A DNA stretch of 64,000 bases. Source: Boletus sp. NGJ. Lineage: Eukaryota; Basidiomycota; Agaricomycetes; Boletales; Boletaceae. Shown here in pieces: positions 56,301 through 64,000 of this stretch. How positions within the stretch are numbered: position 1 is the first letter of the stretch; the number at the start of each line of letters is the position of its first letter. The position numbers and the translations under genes are program-made. The stretch is taken from assembly GCA_019096195.1 (NCBI GenBank), contig JAGTXK010000055.1:744001-808000 (forward strand). Direction: 5' to 3'. Below the pieces are notes generated by a model. That model saw nothing but the letters and a program-made list of their open reading frames with translations. It made no database searches and had not been told where the DNA came from.

Positions 56301-56689
56301 ACGAGTGGCGTGAACGACTTTTATCTCACCAGCGAGATGGGGCCTGTGGCAGATATGTCCACATTCCCGCCAACCATGGCCACCCTGCCAACATCCGATG
56401 AAGGGATGGGAATGCTCTCTATGGAGAACATTTTCAGCAACGGTTTTTGGGACAGTGTCCTCGTGCCTGGTACGTTGGTGCTAGGTGTTAGCCTCCCGTG
56501 TGGTTGACAAAAGTTATGACAACAGGGTATTCGGACACCATGGAAGGGTTGAGTGGTGGTTTTGTGTTTGGGGCAGGTGGCAGCGGCCTTATTACCCCTG
56601 GGTGGCTGCCGTCGCCACTTCCGTCTGGACATAACACTCCTGCTCGCGATCCTGGTACCATGGATTACACCCAACAAAATCGGCCTTGA
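53362..56689 (+). CDS. Zn2Cys6 transcription factor, PrtT-like
   Basis: Fungal binuclear-cluster activator. Exon 1 (53362-54002) enc odes a His/Pro/Gln-rich N-terminus and the DNA-binding cluster ACTVCRRLKMKCVGAEQGPP then CKRCLAGNHDCVFEESNRGK; exon 2 starts at 54062 with KHELLTRSLRKMERTLDTVL, a short coiled-coil linker. The Fungal_trans middle domain is spread over small exons (YFDHMNMHCHLLDQEFHTPA, CAIASKFYTHRPELHSQLTE, GRARDKEVHNRERTWLLCFA, LDRSASAQMGKPHSIRED). The C-terminus has a Gln/Pro repeat and ends GTMDYTQQNRP. The cluster plus linker resembles PrtT, the activator of secreted proteases in Aspergillus; target genes here are not known. Confidence 0.88.
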
Positions 56690-57039
56690 TGCAATGCAAG
56701 GGCTGAACACTATATTCTGTTCTTTGTCTTGTTCTCAACTCTTGTTACTTGTACTCACTGCACCGTTGTTTCAACTTTGCTGTAGACTCGCGCGCTCTGA
56801 TTGTTGTTGCCTTACCTAAATCCTTGTTTGTTTTGATCGCATTTTCGATACATGTTGTCGTGTCGCGGGTGATGTATGCGTGTACGTTCCTCGCGGTGCT
56901 TGCAGTGGAGAACTTGAATATCGAAGATATTTAACTTGTCGATTTCGTGGTGCGTGAGTAAGTCATACGTTGCTTTACGGTAGCGTCGACGTCGGCAGTG
57001 ACCTGTCGTTAGTCTCAATATCCAACATCAAGGCTGTAG
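56690..57039. other. Intergenic interval
   Basis: 350 bp between the transcription-factor stop and the ALG3 start, both plus strand. T-rich 3' part, no gene seen. Confidence 0.5.
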
Positions 57040-58571
57040 ATGTCCAGTCCACCCCACGTTGTTTCATCCAGTGGTTTCCTCCGCCTGGGATACCGGTTCT
57101 TCCGTTCGTTGCTCTTGGACAAGCGCTATTTCTGGGGTTTGAGCGGTATTGTGATCCTCGGGGATGCATTCCTTACCCAACTCGTTGTACACTTTATTCC
57201 ATGTCAGTCTGGATCCATATTTTTCTACTGCGTCTATGTGACCACGTAATAACAGATACAGAGATCGACTGGGAGACGTATATGGTCCATGTTAACCTGT
57301 ACTTGAACGGAGAACGGAATTACTCCGAGATAGTTGGCCCCACTGGTCCGCTAGTGTGAGTTTGAGTCTCAATCATCACTACTTCGTTGAAACCCACAGT
57401 TGGCAACAAGATACCCTGCTGGCCATGTTCACATTCATCATCTCTTGCATCGCATCACCGACGGTGGTCGAAACATCGGATTAGCGCAACAAATCTATGC
57501 AGCACTGTATATTGCCTCTCTCGTTCTCGTGTCCTGCGTTTACAGGCAAGCCGGTGCGCCAAATTGGACTGTTTTACTCTTACCCCTCAGCAAGAGACTA
57601 CATTCCATATTTGTTTTGCGGTTATTCAACGACTGTTGGTCAGCCGTTCTCGTCCCAGCCGCTATACTGGCATTTCAAAAAGCCTCGGACGATTTGGGCA
57701 TCCTGATTTTTAGGTGGGTTCAATCTTGAGCGGGCTGTATTTGAATGTAGCTGATGAACAGACTAGCTTGGCATTATCTGTGAAGATGTCCGCGTTGTTG
57801 TACCTCCCTGGTATCCTCGTTGTTCTCTTCAAGCGCCACGGTTTAGCGGTCACTGTGCGCCATTTACTGGTCCTGGCTTTTACCCAGATTGCGCTCGCAC
57901 GTTCATTCTTAGTGGAAGACGCCCGGGCATATTTACAGAATGCCTTCGATCTGTCACGCATGTTCATGTACAAATGGACGGTTAACTGGCGATTCTTGGA
58001 CGAACAAACTTTTCTCAGCCGTTCGTGGGCACGAGGCTTGCTCCTCGGCCACGTAACAGTACTGGTTGCATTTGGCCTATTCCGGTGGTGTCGCTCTGAC
58101 GGCGGCGTTGCTGTAGTTCTCCGCAATGGCTTTCGCCGTCCCGATGCTTCCCGCCACGCTCTCACCAGTGCTAGTGTCAGCCGACTGTGAAGTTGTGTCT
58201 CTGCTCGCTAGCGTTGCTTGCTCATCGGTGCTGTAGATGTTGCCACGGTGCTTATGACCTCCAACCTGATTGGGATCCTCTTCGCTCGGTCGTTGCACTA
58301 TCAGTTTTATTCCTGGTACTTCCAACAACTCCCATTCCTGGCACAGCGGACAAAATACCCACTTCTCTTGCAGTGAGTATTCGCTTGGCGCCGCTTCCTA
58401 GTCTTTCTGATATATCTATATGATGATAGGCTGACAATTCTAGCTGGGGTTGAATACGCGTGGAACGTGTTTCCCTCGACCTCTTTGTCATCTGGTGTCT
58501 TGCTTGCGTCAAATTCCGCACTTCTCCTCGGCATATGGTTTGGATACGCCGAGGGTAAACCCGCAATTTGA
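57040..58571 (+). CDS. ALG3: Alg3, dolichyl-P-Man alpha-1,3-mannosyltransferase
   Basis: ER enzyme that adds the first luminal mannose to Man5GlcNAc2-PP-dolichol in N-glycan assembly. Exons 57040-57202, 57256-57355, 57411-57713, 57767 onward and two more. Signatures: [146 protein letters not shown] and the C-terminal [16 protein letters not shown]. Multiple membrane helices. The third intron ends at a second AG five bases beyond a first CAG. Convergent with TRS130, stops 65 bp apart. Confidence 0.95.
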
Positions 58572-58636
58572 AAGTTTCATGAATTATTTGGCAGTGTCTG
58601 ACGTCTTTAAAAAGTATAGTCACGGTATTTTTCGTA

Positions 58637-61600
58637 TCATTCGCCCTGTAATCCCATGCCAATCACGAACGTGCTTCTCCCGCCTCTTGGTAGTACCAAA
58701 ATTGTTTCTGCGCCATGGACTTGGTGTGTGTCAATATTGGGCAACACACATGTTGTCATGCCATCGCCTGCAAGCGGTAATGGTTTGACATCGATCTTGG
58801 GCAGAGTCAATTCTCCGTGATGCAGTGCTATTAAAGTCAATGGCACAGTGAAAGTCTCGGCGTCCTGTGTTCACATAGGTGATGCATGTGACGTTATTAA
58901 AACGGACGCATTTATTGTACTTACCTGAGCCACGAATTCACCTCGCTTCCGACCGCAAACAAGCCAATCTTTGATGCGTTCCTCGATATCGTAGCGCAGG
59001 ATATATTTCTGCCGCTTGCTCTCTGGGTCTGCCCAATGTAGAGATGTTTTGATGGACAAGATGCCAGAGACAGGCTGCCCAGCGTACATGGGCGCAAGTT
59101 TCTCAGGGGAATCATCACTTCTAAATGGACTAGATTGAATTCTAATCCGTGCAGCAGCGACAATCTAGAATAACACATCGAGTCAACTAGTTCGCAATTA
59201 CAAACTTCGGACTGACGTTCATCCGTGGAATATCCACTGGGATCCTGATTTCCCTCCACGGGGATGGTGACTCCGCGGGTGGTCTGCTGTACGCCAATCT
59301 CTAGAAAATAAAACAAAGATAAAATAAATAGGTGTGAGTCGTATCAGGGCAACGTAAAGCACCTGCTGTAAAGAGGTGAACAACTCTCTAAGTCCCTCGT
59401 GGATTTCCAATGTACTGGGTATCAGAAGCTCGCCTGTGGCGGTATACAGCTCGACCCACGCGGCATCACCCTCCAGGTACTGGGTGATATTCTCTGCCAA
59501 TTCTTGACCCTGTGAAACATTGTGCGAAGTCTGGGCCAGAACATTGTCGATTATTTCCTGTACCAGTGCTACCGCCTCTGCCCATATCCCTGATTAACTA
59601 ATCAATGACTATTAGATTTAGAGAGGTACCTTCGCGGAGCGTGCGGTACACGATAACCAGGTTGAGGGGCTCTAAAACTGAATCGCACTCAGCTGGAAAC
59701 CCCTCCCCCCAAAAAATAAAAATAAAAATTGTTATGCACCTGGCCCATGGTCGGATTCGACAGAGAACAAATAATTGACAGGATGTTCCGGGGTAACTGT
59801 CTACCGAAGGGTCGATACTGCCGTGGGCACCGCTCAAAGACCTGACTCACCATCATGGCATGACTTGATTGATACTTGCCAATTTTGACGCTATTGAGGC
59901 CACGGGATGGCCCTTGCAGATCCGCCGAGGATAGCCGAACATGTTGACGGGTCGCGGGAGATACGGTAAATTTCGAAAACAGCCTGTGAAAGAGGTTACT
60001 AAAATGCAAAATCTAGGCCCATGGACATTAAAAGGGACCTTTCCCCACGGAAGAAATCTTCGACGTTGACTACAATAGGAAGCGCAACGTTAACGATGAT
60101 TGATTTTCTCAATGTCCGTGTAACTGTCGGCTGTGGGATTGTGCTATAGGACACTTTGACGTCAATTCTCTTAGGAGCATTTATCAGGGGTAAGCCACGG
60201 AGGAAATATTCCCGGCATACCATCGCGGAAAACCTCGAAGCATCCGTGTGTGGGATCAAGACGACCAAATTGGTGCTTCTCGGGACATCAGCGATCTTGA
60301 TACAACTTTCGGAAGGGTCGAATTCCCCTGCTGTTATCAGGCCAGATAAGTAGATACCAAGCAAAAAACTGAATCACTGCTGACCTGGATTCTGTACCAG
60401 AGCGTCGGCGTAGTCGAAGTTAACCCCTCCAGGTGCTGATAACTTTATAGTTGCCATGGAAATGTCATTACGCCCAGTGGACAGCACTAACAGCATTCGG
60501 GAGATTGCCCCAAGATCAACTGTTTTTAATGTGGCGCCTTGAGCATCGATGAGTACGGAACTACACGAGAACGTACCCTGATACGACTGACGTAGTTGAA
60601 TATCCAACCCTCGGGAATCATGTGGGAGTCGCACTAATGACACCATCGTTCCCTTCAGGGGAACGGTAGCCGCTGATGCCTTGTGACTCCATTGAAGCCG
60701 AAGTCGAGACATCTGGATCTCGCTACTGTCAAGGATATATATCCCACAACATGCAGTCTACCAGGTTCGTGCTCAACAATCTCGAAGCAAGCACCTGGGG
60801 AGTGACATACCGCACAGTTCAAGATCAAACAGTTATTTCCAGGGGAGAGCTTGTCGACTTGTGCCACAAACCTCAAACGGTCGGAATCTTGTCCTGTGAG
60901 CGTTACGCTGACTTCGTCGATGACGACGTCCTGGGAAAAATATCAACAATCGACATGCAAGTTGTGTGAGATCCATACGCATGGTAGTCTGTTTTGAATA
61001 GTAACTTCCAGGTAAAGACTGTCTTCCTCCTCGCTAGAGCTGGCATCGCCCGCGACGCTTATTGATATAACGGGATGATCGGGGTGGACGACATCTGGAA
61101 AAATTCCCTATCAGTGACACCGTAAACATGCAATATGAGCAAAATCAATCACCCGAATCAAGGTTCTCAGCAGCCTCTCGAAGAGTGCTTACAAGTCCAG
61201 CAATGTATTCCTTGATATTCCCATCAGACACAACTAGCTCTATACTCCTGTCATTCACATATGTCTTGAGGAACGCGAGAAGAATGTGGATCCACTCGCG
61301 GTCGCGCGGTTTTTTTAAAGCAGCGTGGGTATCGATTGCACGCGAAAGCATCAAGGACTCCAAAGATGTCCATCGGTGAGGAGCATAATGTGCTGGAAGA
61401 GACGAGAATATAGTCAGTGCGTTGGAAAGCCTTCCGCGGTAGCTGCAGTATACAAACACTCAGTTTCCGAAACGATTAACCAGGATTGCGAGCCTACACG
61501 TCAAGAACAGCAAGACTGCCGTGTATTTTGAGTGCGAACTTTCTTCTCCCAGCTTTCACGTACATGTCGATGGCACGATTAGAAATGGTGGTGTACAAAT

Positions 61601-63198
61601 CATAGAACATGTCCTTGTCCCTGATGGCGGATATAATCTCGTGCTTACTGATGCCCGAATACTTGCTATCAGACATAGGCAAGTCTGCAACGGGGGCTAG
61701 CCCCACCAAGGTGAATGGTGGTTTTGAGGGTAAATAGCCTTCTCTAATGCCAAGTATATCAAGCTAATGTTCACTCAACATCGTAATACTTGACTGCTAG
61801 CACAAGTACACACCTGACTTTTTGCGAGTTCAATCAATTCTCCTTTCCTTGCATTGTAGTGTGCAAGGGACAAAGCATCCATCTCTGGACATGAAGAAAC
61901 CCATGAATCACATTGGTCCAGAACACTGAGAGCGGAAGAGAATGTCCAAGATTCAATGAAGTATTCAGGGAGCGAAGGCTGCAAAATCTCATGAGCATGT
62001 TGGTATCAAATACATCAATATGCTCCCTAACCTCGACCTCCCTCAAGTGCCTTCCAAATGTACTCAAAAATGTGAACGCCTTCCAACAAATCTCTGACAG
62101 TTGGTGCAACTTGCTCAGTAATGCAGACTGCCTTGAAAGGAGGTATGAGCGCAAGTCGAAGACAGAGATTGTGTTGGCGAGGATGAGGTCACGATAAGGT
62201 TTCTTGGACGTGGATAGCAATGGCATAGAGTCATCATTGGGTGCTGGATGGATGAGACTTCCGAACCACGACATGTTCTTCTCCCTCAGAACCTGCATAA
62301 AAGTAGCTTCGAGTTCGTTATATTGCTGCAGTGCATCCTCGAAGAGATTTATTCCCTCATACGAGGTTGCCAGACTTTCCTGGGATGATCTTTCTTCCTG
62401 GGGCATCGCGGACAAAACCATTGTAGGCTTACCTTCAGTATAAAATACGTGCAAAAGTTCCACCCTGGCATGTGACGCTGACCTTCAGACCGCTTTAGTT
62501 CTTCCTCCCTGGATGATACAGCACTATCGAGGGCAGACAGTAGTCCATCCTTGATCTTGCTTGTGAGGTCGGCCCAAACAGCAGGACTCTGCTCGCCAGC
62601 AGACCAAGCGAGCTGCACGCACCTGTGAGGTATTGTGTACAACCATTCAAAAATCAAATTGACGCATGGCATTACCTGTCCCGCTTGTCAACATTGAAAT
62701 CTGCTTTAATCTTGTCCAACACAGAGCCTTTCATGTTGAAGAACTTTCGGTCCACTACTTTTGTGTCTGGACGCACGACATGTACGATGAGCCATTCCTG
62801 GTTCTTCTTCGGCAGGACGGATATCTGCCAGTCTTTGATCTGTTTCTTGATAGTTGTTCTGTAGACTTCATTATCCTGTACAGAAAAGTGTAGATGATAA
62901 AGCTAAGTTGGAATACAATGTCACTTACTTCACACGTAACTACATATAGATTTAGGAGAGGTTTCTCGAGGAGAGCGAGCGGAACTTGAGAGGTAAGCTC
63001 GTCTCGAAGGGAGTCAAAGGCAACCAAGGTCACCTCGAGTCCTTGGATGGTGCGTATACTGGGTCGGGAAGCAGCCCTCCAGTGAATGCCGCGCAAGGGT
63101 AACTGTGAACGTAAAGCCGCAATCACTTGTTTACAGCTATCAGAGGAATGGAAGGAAGGAGGTGCAGCAAACGTCACAAGAATATGCTGGCTTGACAT
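58637..63198 (-). CDS. TRS130: Trs130/TRAPPC10, TRAPP II subunit
   Basis: Subunit of the TRAPP II complex, an exchange factor for Ypt31/32 (Rab11) in late-Golgi traffic. Over fifteen short exons. The N-terminus MSSQHILVTFAAPPSFHSSD leads to RGIHWRAASRPSIRTIQGLE, then the family core NEVYRTTIKKQIKDWQI, KNQEWLIVHVVRPDTKVVDR, FFNMKGSVLDKIKADFNVDK and RDRCVQLAWSAGEQSPAVWA, and TPR-like helices (YEGINLFEDALQQYNELEAT). The C-terminal half is beta-sandwich-like, ending SLQLPL-type sequence MPLTLIALHHGELTLPKIDV and VLPRGGRSTFVIGMGLQGE. I did not fix every splice site in the middle; start and end are firm. Divergent from RRP3 with 162 bp between starts. Confidence 0.88.
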
Positions 63199-63360
63199 TG
63201 CGAGCGATTGTCGCGTCGATGTTTGACAAAAGTACGCGCACCAAGTTCTCCTTCTGTAGTCCGGACTTGCTTGTCTGACGGTAGTGGCAAGTTGTCAACT
63301 AACTTGAATGCTCGTGGAAAAAACGAGCTCAGCCTGCGACCAAATATCTTCAAGTCCTAA

Positions 63361-64000
63361 ATGCCAACACCAGACGAAGCCAGCACGTCCACTACAAAGG
63401 CCTTCAGAGACCTTGGCCTTATCGAACCTCTCCTCCAGGCACTCGACCAGATCAACTTCAGGACACCGACCGAAATCCAACAACAAGTCCTTCCCTATGC
63501 TCTCGAAGGCCGAGATATCATCGGCGTTGCAGAAACGGGATCAGGCAAAACTGCCGCATTCGCTCTACCTATCCTACAAAAACTATGGGAGGAACCAAAG
63601 GGACTCTTTGCTTGCGTGCTCGCACCCACACGTGAGCTCGCCTACCAGATATCACAACAATTCGACTCGCTCGGAGCAGCCATGGGAGTCCGCTGCTTGG
63701 TGTTAATCGGAGGAGTGGATAAAATGCCCCAGGCCGTCGCCCTCGCGAAGCGGCCACACATTATCGTCGCAACGCCCGGTCGTCTGAATGACCATCTCCA
63801 GAGCACCAAAGGGTTTAGTCTGAGAAATCTGAGATTTTTGGTAGGCATCATCGCCTTCAGAGTGTACCGCAGTCTTATTGTTGCGTGATGAAGGTCATGG
63901 ACGAAGCTGATCGCCTTCTGGACATGGACTTTGGTGCCGATATTGACCAAATCCTCAAGGTGATACCAAAGGAGCGGATCACTTACCTCTTTTCCGCGAC
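63361..64000 (+). CDS. RRP3: Rrp3/DDX47, DEAD-box RNA helicase, runs off right edge
   Basis: Nucleolar helicase needed for 18S rRNA processing. Exon 1 (63361-63840) starts [20 protein letters not shown]; exon 2 begins at 63894 and continues past the window. Motifs in order: Q motif ([16 protein letters not shown]), Walker [12 protein letters not shown], motif Ia [16 protein letters not shown], motif Ib [13 protein letters not shown] box [14 protein letters not shown], motif III FSAT at the edge. DDX47/Rrp3 is the closest subfamily by the short N-terminus, FRDLGL and GGVDKM. About 210 residues are present; the C-terminal RecA domain is outside the window. Confidence 0.93.

Overview
This 64-kb window is nuclear DNA of a filamentous basidiomycete. 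Gene density is about one gene per 2.3 kb, nearly every gene is cut by many 45-60 nt GT-AG introns, intergenic gaps are short, and the protein set (Mif2/CENP-C, Iml1, Mdm12, Asi-type RING ligase, PrtT-like Zn2Cys6 regulator, DUF7598 protein, Mrp51) is fungal. The style fits Agaricomycetes; a Ceratobasidium/Rhizoctonia-like fungus is a guess, not a demonstration. I see no rRNA, tRNA, CRISPR, complete transposon or virus-like element. Gene models were made by hand-splicing; where exon lengths were checked they add up to whole codons.

Layout. 0-11 kb: the 5' end of an unknown gene leaving the window, PAM17, a one-pass membrane protein, an ankyrin/AAA+ (ClpB-type) ATPase, a CCCH zinc-finger protein of 1195 residues with an internal five-unit repeat, then a glutaredoxin-like protein overlapping a zinc-knuckle/PSP (ZCCHC8-like) gene. 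11-25 kb: a DUF7598 membrane protein, a Mid2-like surface protein, an orphan basic protein, the TORC1 regulator IML1, NatB catalytic subunit NAA20, an AT-hook coiled-coil protein and a Pho85-type cyclin. 25-36 kb: an Asi-type RING ligase head-to-head with PGS1, then DTD1, MTU1/SLM3, ELP3, MDM12 and HYPK. 36-50 kb: a nucleotide-sugar transporter, MRP51, MIF2, UPF1 and CDC4. 50-64 kb: a 3.8-kb gene-poor stretch, a PrtT-like transcription factor, ALG3, TRS130 and the 5' part of RRP3.

How genes relate. Two neighbourhoods stand out. From 27 to 36 kb there is a run of mitochondrial and translation-fidelity genes: PGS1 (cardiolipin precursor), DTD1 (tRNA proofreading), MTU1 (2-thiolation of mitochondrial wobble U34) and ELP3 (cytosolic U34 side chain), followed by MDM12 (ER-mitochondria tether) and HYPK (nascent-chain/NatA factor). 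MTU1 and ELP3 share a 92-bp bidirectional promoter; ASI and PGS1 share only 55 bp. Most other genes are unrelated housekeeping genes packed tightly (convergent stops 32, 65 and 77 bp apart).

Points for a second look: the repeat array and possible fusion of the CCCH and AAA+ genes, the overlapping glutaredoxin-like/PSP pair joined by a retained intron into one open frame, three GC-AG introns, tandem splice acceptors (including one in UPF1 whose alternative use puts a stop at the junction), a perfect intronic hairpin, and the gene-poor 49.6-53.4 kb interval. I did not find a convincing new biological system.
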